DNA of 64,000 nucleotides, taken from contig JAQDCK010000001.1 in the NCBI GenBank assembly GCA_027681045.1, forward strand, positions 1-64,000. Reading direction: 5' to 3'. The notes under the pieces were generated by a model that saw nothing but the letters and a program-made list of their open reading frames with translations, was not told the origin of the DNA and made no database searches. Shown here piece by piece: positions 8,767 through 16,265 of the stretch; within the stretch, counting starts at the first letter, position 1, and the number at the start of each line of letters is the position of its first letter. The stretch comes from Lactobacillaceae bacterium AF64-9pH9TA. GTDB lineage: Bacteria; Bacillota; Bacilli; Lactobacillales; Lactobacillaceae. Made by a program: the position numbers and the translations under genes.

Positions 8767-10407
8767 ATGTCTAAATTCGGACGTAAGCTGAGTCACTTAT
8801 TCAGTGCCTTAGTATTATTGCTCAGTGTGTTTGTGGCTCTGCCTGGCTTAGCCAAGGCGGACACCGCTCCAGAGACCATTAAGTTAACCATCAATGACAA
8901 GTCTAGCGACTTTAAGTACAACGGCTACCGTATCATGACAGCTGAAGTTAACGGCGAAGACAAGGATGCCGTTAAGTATACTTTGAATAAAAAGTATGAA
9001 AATGTTGTTTTAGATGCTGCTAAATCAGTAGATCCAAGCGTAACTGACTTTACGTCATTTAAAGCTTTTTTGAAGAAAGAAGAGAATAAAAACTCAGCCA
9101 ACTCAACCACTGGTGAAAGCAGCGAGATGAGAAAGTTTGCTGACCAGCTGTACAAGAAGATCCAATCAGCAAATCTTGAACCAGATAAGACTTTTAACAG
9201 TGGTAATAACGATGTCAAGGTTGACACGGAAGCTGGTTACTACCTGCTAGTTGACGCCACTGCTGACAATGCTGACAACCCACACAACTACTCAGCAACT
9301 TTGCTTACCGGTTTGGTAAACAAGGACGTAACTTTGAACGTTAAGTCCAGCACTCCAATCGTTCACAAGAAGGTCTTAGAAGGCGACACCGACAAGAAGG
9401 AAAGCGAAAGAAGCTACGTTGACGCTACTGACTATGCTGCAGGCGACACCATCCCATTCATGATCACTGGGACCATCTCCAGCCAAATCAAGTCATATGA
9501 CAACTACACTTACTACTTTACTGATACCCTGCCAAAGGGCTTAGACTTAGACCCTAACTCAATCGCTGTTCAAGCTGAAAGCGTCGCTGATGGCAGCTAT
9601 GCTAAGGGGATCAAGGCAACTGAAACTGATGCTACCAAGCTGAAACCAAGCGACTACACGGCGACTGTAACTAAGGGTGAGAATGACACAACTGTTTTAA
9701 CGGTTAAAATCAACAACCTAAAGAGCCTAGTTGAGGCTGGCACGGTTAAGACCAGTGACACCATTGTCGTAACGTACAACGCTACGTTGAACGATAATGC
9801 CGTAATCGGTGCCGCCGGCAACGTCAACAACGTTAAGCTGACTTACTCCAACAACCCAACTAGTGATGGTAAAGGCACTACTACCAACAAGAACGCCAAG
9901 GTTTACACTTACGAATTAGACGTTAACAAGGTTACTGGCCAAAAGGCTTTGGCCGGTGCTGGCTTTACCCTGTACAAGAAGGATGCAAAGGGCGAATACA
10001 AGAAAGTTAAGGTCTTAAACCCAGACGATGCTGTTGCTGGTTCTGATTCAAACGTGAAGAACAAGTACGTCTTCAAGGAATTGGACCAAGGCGAATATAA
10101 GATTTCCGAAACTACGGTACCGAAGGGTTACCACAAGGCAGATGATGTGACCTTCAAGATTACTGCAACTTTTGAAGGCCAAAACACTGCTGGTGCTGCT
10201 TTAAAGACTTTGAGTGTAGACAACAACAGCTTAACTGCTTACACCAATAGCGGTATTATTTCAACTAACGTTAACAACGTTTCCGACAAGGGCTTCGTTT
10301 TGCCAAGCACTGGTGGCATGGGCCGCTACATTTTCTTAGCAGCTGGTGCCCTGGTGGTTGTTGCCGCAGTTGCCTTCCCAAGCCTCAAGAAGAAGAAGCT
10401 GCAATAA
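8767..10407 (+). CDS. Major (backbone) pilin, SpaA-type
   Basis: 546-residue pilin with a signal peptide (about 1-31, cleavage near AKA-DT). An N-terminal domain leads to the candidate pilin-motif lysine in PIVHKKV (Lys201/Lys202), the residue sortase C would link to the threonine of the next subunit. A middle D1/D2-type domain begins at about 205 (SYVDATDYAAGDTIPF) and a C-terminal Cna B-like domain (about 395-500) holds the E-box YKISETTVPKGY with Glu448, expected to catalyse an intramolecular Lys-Asn isopeptide bond. The sorting signal LPSTG is at 512-516, followed by a hydrophobic anchor and a KKKK tail. It follows the tip pilin by 42 bases and precedes sortase C by 12, the usual pilus-operon order. 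Codon use here is closer to highly expressed host genes than in the tip pilin. Confidence 0.9.
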   Translation: MSKFGRKLSHLFSALVLLLSVFVALPGLAKADTAPETIKLTINDKSSDFKYNGYRIMTAEVNGEDKDAVKYTLNKKYENVVLDAAKSVDPSVTDFTSFKAFLKKEENKNSANSTTGESSEMRKFADQLYKKIQSANLEPDKTFNSGNNDVKVDTEAGYYLLVDATADNADNPHNYSATLLTGLVNKDVTLNVKSSTPIVHKKVLEGDTDKKESERSYVDATDYAAGDTIPFMITGTISSQIKSYDNYTYYFTDTLPKGLDLDPNSIAVQAESVADGSYAKGIKATETDATKLKPSDYTATVTKGENDTTVLTVKINNLKSLVEAGTVKTSDTIVVTYNATLNDNAVIGAAGNVNNVKLTYSNNPTSDGKGTTTNKNAKVYTYELDVNKVTGQKALAGAGFTLYKKDAKGEYKKVKVLNPDDAVAGSDSNVKNKYVFKELDQGEYKISETTVPKGYHKADDVTFKITATFEGQNTAGAALKTLSVDNNSLTAYTNSGIISTNVNNVSDKGFVLPSTGGMGRYIFLAAGALVVVAAVAFPSLKKKKLQ

Positions 10408-10419
10408 TTAGGAATTTAA

Positions 10420-11235
10420 GTGAAAAAGAATAAGTCATTAATCATTCGTTTGATCATCATCCTGGCTGGTTTCACCATCCTTTTTTACCCCATGATTGCC
10501 GACTATCTCAATAACAAAATGCATGGGACGGTCGTTAACAACTATGCGGGGATCGTGAAAAAGACCAGCCAGCAAGACCTGACGAAGCTTTTGACACAAG
10601 CGCATCAGTATAATCAAGAACTGGCTAATAACCCCGCTGCTTTTTACCATCCAAGCCTTATCCCTGGATATAATAAGCAGCTCCGCCTTCCAAGTACCGA
10701 CGTGATGGCCTACATCGACATCCCCAAGATCAAGGTCCACCTGCCAATTTACCATGGCACCTCCGAAAGCATCCTGGGTGACGGAATCGGTCACCTGAAG
10801 GGCACTAGCCTGCCGGTTGGGGGCAAGTCGACCCACTCGGTCTTAGTCGGCCACCGAGGCCTACCGAGTGCCACCTTGTTTACCGACCTAGACGAGATCA
10901 AGAAGGGCGACTATTTTATGGTCACGGTCTTAAACAAGAAACTAACTTATAAGGTAGATGCAATACATATCGTTAAGCCTAGCAACACGAAATACTTACA
11001 TATCGTAAAGGGTAAAGACTATTGCACGCTCTTAACTTGTACCCCATACGGCATCAACACTGAAAGAATGCTGGTTAGGGGCCACCGGGTCAAGAACTTG
11101 CCGGAAAGTAAAAAAGGCAGTTCAGGATTTTACTTACCGCTGAAAAAAGTTATATACTATAGTGTAGTAACTATACTTGCTTTGATTGTGCTTTTCTGGC
11201 TGTTTAGAATTGTTAAGCACTCCAGAAAGGCTTAG
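10420..11235 (+). CDS. srtC: Class C (pilin-polymerising) sortase
   Basis: Membrane transpeptidase that joins pilin subunits through LPXTG-to-lysine isopeptide bonds. It has 271 residues with an N-terminal membrane segment (about 8-27) and a second C-terminal one (about 243-263), the two-anchor topology of class C enzymes. Predicted catalytic residues are His145 (VGHRGLP), Cys207 (TLLTCTPYG) and Arg216 (NTERMLVRGHR). The usual aromatic lid motif (DPF/DPW) was not seen in the segment HPSLIPGYNKQL before the catalytic domain. Translation starts at GTG 10420 with AGGA upstream. It lies directly after the major pilin, so the backbone SpaA-type protein is its likely substrate. Confidence 0.93.
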   Translation: MKKNKSLIIRLIIILAGFTILFYPMIADYLNNKMHGTVVNNYAGIVKKTSQQDLTKLLTQAHQYNQELANNPAAFYHPSLIPGYNKQLRLPSTDVMAYIDIPKIKVHLPIYHGTSESILGDGIGHLKGTSLPVGGKSTHSVLVGHRGLPSATLFTDLDEIKKGDYFMVTVLNKKLTYKVDAIHIVKPSNTKYLHIVKGKDYCTLLTCTPYGINTERMLVRGHRVKNLPESKKGSSGFYLPLKKVIYYSVVTILALIVLFWLFRIVKHSRKA

Positions 11236-11262
11236 CCTCTTAAGTAGAGAGAGGGTGATTCC

Positions 11263-12090
11263 TTGAGAGAAGTTAAATCTCATCCACTTTGCAGCTCTTT
11301 CCTGGCCTTGGCCATGCTCTTTTGCTTGCTGTTACCTGTTTTTCAAAAAGTAGACAGGGTTGACGCGGCCGATGCTAGCAACATTACCATTCATATGCAC
11401 GACCTGCAGACCGGCGTTGCAATCAAGGGTGGCAGCCTGGTGGTTTACCAGGTCGCTAAGAAGGACAGTGCTGGCAAGTTCCAATATACCAGCCAGTTCA
11501 GCTCCGTGACTAAGTCCGTCTCCTCTTTGAGTCAGGCCCAAATCATGACCGCCGACTTTGCCAATACTTTGGCTTCGTACGTGACAGCCAACCAGGGCAA
11601 GCTGTCTGGGGTTAGCGCGCAAATCTCTGATTCTGGTGAAGCCAGCGTCAATGTGGAAGGGGATGCCGTTTACCTGGTCACTCAGGACACGGCAGCCTCT
11701 GGATATGAGAAGATGAATCCCTTCTGCGTCGTTTTGCCGTACACCGTTGACGGCAAATCCATGAGCAACATCATTGCTCAGCCCAAGATGCAGAAGAGGA
11801 TCACTTCCTTGCCAAAGCACCCGACGACACAGGCGCCAAAGCACCCGACGACACCGTCGACGCCAAGCAGCAGTAAAAAAGTGAAGTCCAATCCCCAACT
11901 CCCTTCTGTTCCAACTATTAAGGAAAACAAGAAGACGCCATCTGCCACTAACCGCGTGGTCAAGAGCTTGCCGCAAAGTCCGCGCCTGCCGCAGACTGGG
12001 CAGCTCAACTGGCCAATCCCGCTATTGGCACTGCTTGGCTTATGCTTCTTTACTTGGGGCTGGGCCGCCCAGGAGAGCAGCGAGCGATGA
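11263..12090 (+). CDS. Small LPXTG pilin, probable basal (wall-anchoring) subunit
   Basis: 275-residue secreted protein: signal peptide (about 1-35), one beta-rich pilin-like domain (about 36-180; ITIHMHDLQTG start and DTAASGYEKMNPF end, as in SpaB-like minor pilins), then a Pro/Thr/Lys-rich linker of about 60 residues suited to crossing the wall. The linker contains a short direct repeat (PKHPTT twice). The sorting signal is LPQTG at 242-246, preceded 7 residues earlier by a decoy-like LPQSP. The start is TTG at 11263 with GAGAGGGTG upstream; no better start is visible. The gene overlaps the next sortase by 4 bases (ATGA), which couples their translation and suggests that this subunit is the substrate of that sortase. 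Function is inferred from size, order and linker. Confidence 0.78.
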   Translation: MREVKSHPLCSSFLALAMLFCLLLPVFQKVDRVDAADASNITIHMHDLQTGVAIKGGSLVVYQVAKKDSAGKFQYTSQFSSVTKSVSSLSQAQIMTADFANTLASYVTANQGKLSGVSAQISDSGEASVNVEGDAVYLVTQDTAASGYEKMNPFCVVLPYTVDGKSMSNIIAQPKMQKRITSLPKHPTTQAPKHPTTPSTPSSSKKVKSNPQLPSVPTIKENKKTPSATNRVVKSLPQSPRLPQTGQLNWPIPLLALLGLCFFTWGWAAQESSER

Positions 12091-12659
12091 GAAAAAAAGG
12101 CAGAATCAGGATGCTGCTGGGGGGCATTTTGATCGTGATGGCTGGACTGTTACTCGGCCACAACTTGATTGAAGACCACCTAGCAGGCTCATCTGCCAAA
12201 AAGATCGTCACTTCCCTGAAAGCGTCGACCGGGACCAAGGTTGCCAAGCCTAGCTTAAAGAAAACAGCCAAGGTAGATGGCACCGCCTATAGCGGCTACC
12301 TGTCTTTTCCAAGCCTCGGCTCGTCTTTGCCGGTAGCTGCCAAGTGGCGCTTTAGCCAGCTGGAAGTGTCGCCGGCGACTTACTACGGCAAGCCCGAGAC
12401 CCGGGACTGGGTGGTGGCTGGCCACAACTTCACCACTCAGTTTGGCAAATTAATCGATTTGAATATCGGCGACACCGTCAACTTTGTGGGCACCAGCGGC
12501 TACACCTTCGTTTACCGGGTCGCCGCGATGGAAATCATCAAGCCGACCGCGATTAAAAAGATGGTGGATAATAAATACGACCTCAGTCTTTTTACCTGTA
12601 ACTACGATGGGACCGCCCGCTATACGGTTCGCTGCAGCCTGGTCACGGCTAAGAGATAA
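12087..12659 (+). CDS. Second pilus-locus sortase
   Basis: 190-residue sortase with one N-terminal membrane segment (about 9-25) and no C-terminal anchor. Predicted catalytic residues are His113 (VAGHNF), Cys171 (LFTCNYDG) and Arg178 (or Arg182) in ARYTVRC. The LFTC...RYTVRC signature differs from the TLLTC of the class C enzyme upstream, and single-pass topology suggests a wall-anchoring or subunit-specific enzyme rather than a polymerase. Its ATG overlaps the stop of the basal pilin gene (ATGA at 12087-12090). An in-frame ATG at 12042 would lie within the pilin anchor sequence and is unlikely. I cannot assign the class safely. It is the last gene before a strong terminator. Confidence 0.85.
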   Translation: MRKKGRIRMLLGGILIVMAGLLLGHNLIEDHLAGSSAKKIVTSLKASTGTKVAKPSLKKTAKVDGTAYSGYLSFPSLGSSLPVAAKWRFSQLEVSPATYYGKPETRDWVVAGHNFTTQFGKLIDLNIGDTVNFVGTSGYTFVYRVAAMEIIKPTAIKKMVDNKYDLSLFTCNYDGTARYTVRCSLVTAKR

Positions 12660-12667
12660 TGACTTAA

Positions 12668-12699
12668 GAGAACGAAAGCTTTGCTTTCGTTCTTTTTTT
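12668..12699 (+). terminator. Terminator of the pilus operon
   Basis: A 10-bp perfect stem GAACGAAAGC / GCTTTCGTTC with a three-base loop is followed by seven T residues, starting 10 bases after the sortase stop codon. Confidence 0.9.
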
Positions 12700-12701
12700 A
12701 A

Positions 12702-13221
12702 CAAAACAAGGGCGCTGGTACTAAGACACCGGCTGACAACCGTCAGGTTTACTTGTTCAATGGCCAAAAGTTCGCCGATGGCAAGATTGTCTGGGACGAA
12801 AGCAGTCACACATTTAGTGATGTCCTCGTGCCAGTAATCCCTGGTTATAAGGCTAAAATCCGCCAGGTATCAGGTGCGATAACTAGTCCAGAACATCCAA
12901 CTGCTGAATTTACCGTGACTTATGTCCGGAAGACCGGCAGCGATGCTATGTCTCCGAATGGTCCGCAGGTACAAAAAAAAGAAGCAGGCAGTAGGAAGCA
13001 AGGACCAGAATCCAAACCTGCCTGCCGGCTCTAACTCTTCATCTTCTTCAGCTGCTACAGGCAGCCAAGCTAAGACAGCAAGTCTCAGTCAAAACCCTGC
13101 TGGCCGCTTGCCTCAAACCGGTGAGAAAGACTCTGTCGCTGCAACTGTCACAGGTCTGCTTTCCATGCTGGCTTCCGGCGCGATCGGTCTGTATTCGTTG
13201 ACCAAGAAGAGAAAAGATTAA
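12702..13221 (+). pseudogene. Remnant of an LPQTG surface protein with a Mub-like domain, frameshifted
   Basis: Reading from 12702 gives a headless fragment (NRQVYLFNGQ..., FSDVLVPVIPGY, AEFTVTYVRK) with the strand pattern of the end of a Mub B2-like domain. The frame then runs to a stop at 13032-13034. The natural continuation lies in the +1 frame: a Ser/Ala-rich linker (NLPAGSNSSSSSAATGSQ), LPQTG, a hydrophobic segment and a KKRKD tail ending at 13221. The shift maps to a run of eight A residues at 12973-12980. There is no signal peptide or plausible start, since a stop lies at 12699-12701 within the pilus terminator. It is the 3' end of a larger surface protein gene truncated when its 5' part was lost. 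Confidence 0.75.
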
Positions 13222-13275
13222 AGCTGTTTTTTACAGTTTGGTATCGTTTATTACAAATCAAATAAGATTTTTAAG

Positions 13276-13301
13276 AGCAATCCATTTTGGATTGCTTTTT
13301 C
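13276..13301 (+). terminator. Terminator of the decayed LPQTG gene
   Basis: A perfect 9-bp stem AGCAATCCA / TGGATTGCT with a three-base loop is followed by TTTTT. It is 55 bases after the stop codon of the remnant. Confidence 0.75.
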
Positions 13302-13438
13302 TTTAAAATTCGGGCAAACTGAAGTGGTTTGACTATGTTTTTAAGCTGATTTGTAAGATAATAAGCTTAATCCTGTGTGAAATCGCTATATTGGCGATTG
13401 CAAGCTTTTGAAAAGAAATTAGGAAAAGAGTGTAACTG

Positions 13439-14143
13439 ATGAACAAGGCCCATAAACGAATAGGAATGCTGCTGATTGCCATAATTGCGTGCTTGATGGT
13501 CATTCCAGTCTTTGAGCCCCTGCCGGAGGTCGGCGGAAAGAGCAAGGTCCAGGAGCATCCCCCGAAAAAGGAGCAGGTTGCCAAGAAAGAAAATGACCGC
13601 CCTTACCCTGACCCAAGCGACATGCGTCCCATGACCGGCCACTACTACCTCTACTCCAGCGAAACCAAGCGGAAGTACCCAGACCTGCGCAAGTACAAGG
13701 ATGTCTGGATTCGCGTCTCCATTTTGGGAGCCCGGGCCTATGTCATGTCCGGCAAGAAAGTCATCTATACCATGTATGCTTCCCCGGGCGCGATCAAGAA
13801 GAACGGCGAAAGCCGGACGCCAGTCGGCAACTACCGGATCCAGGAAGAAGCCGGCGAGGTCTTCTACAATAATAACGGGGTAGGGGCCCGCTATTACGTT
13901 TCCTACCACCAGCACGGGGTCTACCTCTTCCACTCAGTCCCGATCAACAACTTCGATTCCGGGGTCAAGGCCGGCAACTACCACTACGGCTACAAAGGCG
14001 GAGCCCACTTGACTACCCTGGGCAAGAAGCCGGACAGCCACGGCTGCGTTCGTCTGTCGGTCAGCGATGCCAAGTGGATCTATGAGCAAAGATTGAACGG
14101 GGGCCTGCCAGTTGGCAGCAAGGTTGTCCTCAAAATGCGCTAG
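13439..14143 (+). CDS. Secreted L,D-transpeptidase (YkuD family), compact paralogue
   Basis: 234 residues with an N-terminal signal or membrane segment (about 8-25), a short charged linker and a YkuD catalytic domain from about residue 55. The HGCVRL motif places His201 and Cys203 at the active site. The domain aligns along its whole length with the C-terminal part of the protein encoded at 2586-4139 (shared KDVWIRVSILG-like, YVMSGKKVIYTMY, LFHSVPINN and KPDSHGC elements), but the Rib-like and Mub-like modules are missing. Expected role: 3-3 cross-linking of peptidoglycan or attachment of material to it. It is monocistronic, with about 215 noncoding bases upstream and fba about 125 bases downstream. 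A weak AT-rich promoter candidate (TTGACT at 13329) lies upstream. Confidence 0.88.
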   Translation: MNKAHKRIGMLLIAIIACLMVIPVFEPLPEVGGKSKVQEHPPKKEQVAKKENDRPYPDPSDMRPMTGHYYLYSSETKRKYPDLRKYKDVWIRVSILGARAYVMSGKKVIYTMYASPGAIKKNGESRTPVGNYRIQEEAGEVFYNNNGVGARYYVSYHQHGVYLFHSVPINNFDSGVKAGNYHYGYKGGAHLTTLGKKPDSHGCVRLSVSDAKWIYEQRLNGGLPVGSKVVLKMR

Positions 14144-14182
14144 GAATTCCGCATAGAGAAAGTGAACACAAATATTTTTGGC

Positions 14183-14196
14183 GTAAAGCGTTTACA
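14183..14196. promoter_or_regulatory. Probable cre (CcpA) site upstream of fba
   Basis: GTAAAGCGTTTACA; its reverse complement TGTAAACGCTTTAC fits the catabolite-responsive element pattern TGWAANCGNTNWCA at all but the last position. It has palindromic arms GTAAA/TTTAC around GCG. It sits 14 bases upstream of the -35 box, a position associated with activation rather than repression by CcpA. Confidence 0.55.
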
Positions 14197-14209
14197 AGTG
14201 AGAATTTGT

Positions 14210-14238
14210 TTGCTCAAATATTCATTATTGGGTACAAT
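14210..14238 (+). promoter_or_regulatory. fba promoter
   Basis: TTGCTC (14210-14215), a 17-base spacer, then TACAAT (14233-14238). It lies 30 bases before the fba start, behind the probable cre site. Confidence 0.7.
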
Positions 14239-14268
14239 AGAGTCGTAAGAAGCTTAGGAGGTAATTTT

Positions 14269-15180
14269 ATGGCTTATTTCGTTAACGGTAATGACATTTT
14301 TAAGAAGGCTCGTAAGGAACACTACGCTGTTGGTGCCTACAACACTAACAACTTGGAATGGACCCGTGCCCTTCTTCGTGGTGCTGAAGAAACCAGAACT
14401 CCATTGTTGATTCAAGTTTCAACTGGTGCTGCTAAGTACATGGGTGGCTACAAGCTCGTTAAGGACTTGGTAGAAGACTCAATGGACTCAATGAACATCT
14501 CAGTTCCAGTTATCTTGAACTTGGACCACGGTGACTACGACTCAGCTGTTGAATGTATCAAGCTTGGCTACTCAAGCGTTATGTTCGACGGCCACGCATT
14601 GCCAACTGAAGAAAACTTGGCCAAGACCAAGGAAATCATCAAGCTGGCTCACGAACGCGGCATTTCTGTTGAAGCTGAAATCGGCAGAATCGGTGAAAAC
14701 CAAGGTGCCGGCGAACTTGCTTCAGTAGAAGACGCTAAGGCTTTCGTAGCTGCTGGTGTTGACAAGCTTGCCTGCGGTATCGGTAACATCCACGGTGTTT
14801 ACCCAGAAGGCTGGAGCGGCTTGAACTTCGACCGTCTTAAGGAAATCGCTGAAGCTGTTCCTGAAACTCCACTTGTATTGCACGGTGGTTCAGGTATTCC
14901 TCAAGACCAAATCGAAAAGGCAATTTCTTTGGGTATCTCAAAGATCAACATCAACACTGAATTCCAACTTGCATTCCAAGAAGCTACTCGCAAGTACATC
15001 GAAGAAGGCAAGGACCAAGACAAGAGCAAGAAGGGTTACGACCCACGTAAGCTGCTCTTGCCAGGTACTGAAGCTATCACTGACTCAATGAAGGAAATGA
15101 TCAGCTGGATGGGTACTCCATCAATCGACGACAAGGAAGCTGACGCTTCATTCGACAGAAGCTCACTTAACGAAGAATAA
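14269..15180 (+). CDS. fba: Fructose-bisphosphate aldolase, class II
   Basis: Glycolytic, zinc-dependent aldolase that splits fructose 1,6-bisphosphate into glyceraldehyde 3-phosphate and dihydroxyacetone phosphate. It has 303 residues, starting at ATG 14269 with AGGAGG at 14256-14261 (an upstream in-frame start at 14206 would overlap the promoter). Predicted metal ligands are His87 (NLDHGDY), His175 (GNIHGVYPEG) and His205 (LHGGSGIP); the NINTEF phosphate-binding motif is present. Codon use is extremely biased (AAG, GAA, AAC, CCA), as expected of one of the most highly expressed genes of a homofermentative lactobacillus. Transcribed alone between a strong promoter and a strong terminator. 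Confidence 0.97.
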   Translation: MAYFVNGNDIFKKARKEHYAVGAYNTNNLEWTRALLRGAEETRTPLLIQVSTGAAKYMGGYKLVKDLVEDSMDSMNISVPVILNLDHGDYDSAVECIKLGYSSVMFDGHALPTEENLAKTKEIIKLAHERGISVEAEIGRIGENQGAGELASVEDAKAFVAAGVDKLACGIGNIHGVYPEGWSGLNFDRLKEIAEAVPETPLVLHGGSGIPQDQIEKAISLGISKININTEFQLAFQEATRKYIEEGKDQDKSKKGYDPRKLLLPGTEAITDSMKEMISWMGTPSIDDKEADASFDRSSLNEE

Positions 15181-15208
15181 TCTGAAGCTTCAGAATATTT
15201 TTCATGAG

Positions 15209-15250
15209 AAAAGGCTCTACAACAGCATTCGCTGCTATAGAGCCTTTTTT
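15209..15250. terminator. fba terminator, also serving the convergent gene
   Basis: AAAAGGCTCTA and TAGAGCCTTTT form an 11-bp stem; the loop contains a smaller GCAG-CTGC stem. T runs lie on both sides (TTTTTTC on plus; TTTTC on minus), so it can stop both fba and the rluA-family gene. Confidence 0.85.
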
Positions 15251-15275
15251 CTTTTTCTCTTATTCAATTTTGTTC

Positions 15276-16124
15276 TTATTTTTTATCCAACCTGACCGTG
15301 ACCTGGTTAAAGCTGTAGGGTTTGACGAAGGTCAGCTGCCAGCCGGTTAAAGCTAAGTCTTCGCCGGCAAAATTTGGGTTGTAGAGGGGATCGCCCACGA
15401 TCGGCCAGCCTGAGGCCGACAAGTGGACCCGGATCTGGTGGGTCCGGCCGGTTTCCAAAGTTACCAGCAGTTTAGCCTGCTTTTTCTCCTCGTCTTTTGC
15501 TAAGACCTGGAAGTGGCTGACTGCTTTTAAGCCGTCAGCTCTGATCTGCCTTTTTCTTTGATCAAGCGGGTCTTGCCCGATCGGCAGGTCAATTGTGCCG
15601 CTATCGGGTATTTCTTTGTTTAAGTCAACCGTAGCCAGGTAGTCTCGTCTTAAGGTCTTGCTGGTCAGCTGCCGGTTCAAAATCGGGACAACCGCGGGAT
15701 TTTTAGCGACCAGCAAGAGCCCGCCCGTCAGCATGTCCAGTCTGTGGACGATGTAGGGGCTGTAGCCCAAGTAGCTGGCACAGTCGTTAAGGGCTGTCCC
15801 GTTTTCTCCTTGGTTGGGGTGGGTCTTTTGTCCCTTGGGCTTGTCGATGACTAAAACATTTTCGTCTTCATAGACGACTCTTGGCATTTTGCCGCTGGCC
15901 GGATAGTCTCCTTGCAGGGATTCCACCTGGTCTAAGTAAAGGTCGACTTTTTCATTGCCCTTGACCAGTTGATTGAAGCTGCGGTATTGGCCATTGACTA
16001 AAACCTGCTGCTCAATGCGAAGATAGTGCCGCCATTTGCGGGGAATTAAGAGCTGCCTTAAGAGGTCGCTGACGGAAACTGGAGGACGGTTTGCGGGATA
16101 GATTAAGTTGAAATGATAGATCAT
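15276..16124 (-). CDS. RluA-family pseudouridine synthase
   Basis: Converts specific uridines of rRNA (or tRNA) to pseudouridine. 282 residues. An N-terminal S4-like segment (LIPRKWRHYLRIEQQVLVNGQ) precedes the catalytic core with VHRLDMLTGGLLL, where Asp130 is the expected nucleophile. The C-terminal RTHQIRVHLS-WPIVGDPLY motif is typical of RluD/YhcT-type enzymes. Which uridine is modified cannot be told from the sequence. Minus-strand, monocistronic, convergent with fba and divergent from the class A PBP gene. Confidence 0.88.
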   Translation of the reverse strand: MIYHFNLIYPANRPPVSVSDLLRQLLIPRKWRHYLRIEQQVLVNGQYRSFNQLVKGNEKVDLYLDQVESLQGDYPASGKMPRVVYEDENVLVIDKPKGQKTHPNQGENGTALNDCASYLGYSPYIVHRLDMLTGGLLLVAKNPAVVPILNRQLTSKTLRRDYLATVDLNKEIPDSGTIDLPIGQDPLDQRKRQIRADGLKAVSHFQVLAKDEEKKQAKLLVTLETGRTHQIRVHLSASGWPIVGDPLYNPNFAGEDLALTGWQLTFVKPYSFNQVTVRLDKK

Positions 16125-16265
16125 GACGGGATTTATTTTCTTTCTAAAAACCTTGTTAGCGCAATTAAGAAATGGATAACTTGCTGCTTACAGGATAGCC
16201 GCGGCCAGCTTTTATGATAAAATCAAACTGTTTAGACCACGTTCTAACGAAGGAGCAGATAATTA

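Noticed and set aside
11332..11976. A 214-codon open frame on the minus strand opposite the basal pilin gene
   Set aside because: It is a shadow of the well-supported plus-strand pilin gene; the protein has no recognisable motif and no ribosome site.
12450..12837. Overlapping open frames on both strands across the second sortase and pilus terminator
   Set aside because: They run through a strong terminator hairpin and overlap the sortase active site; composition is that of antisense or shifted coding sequence.
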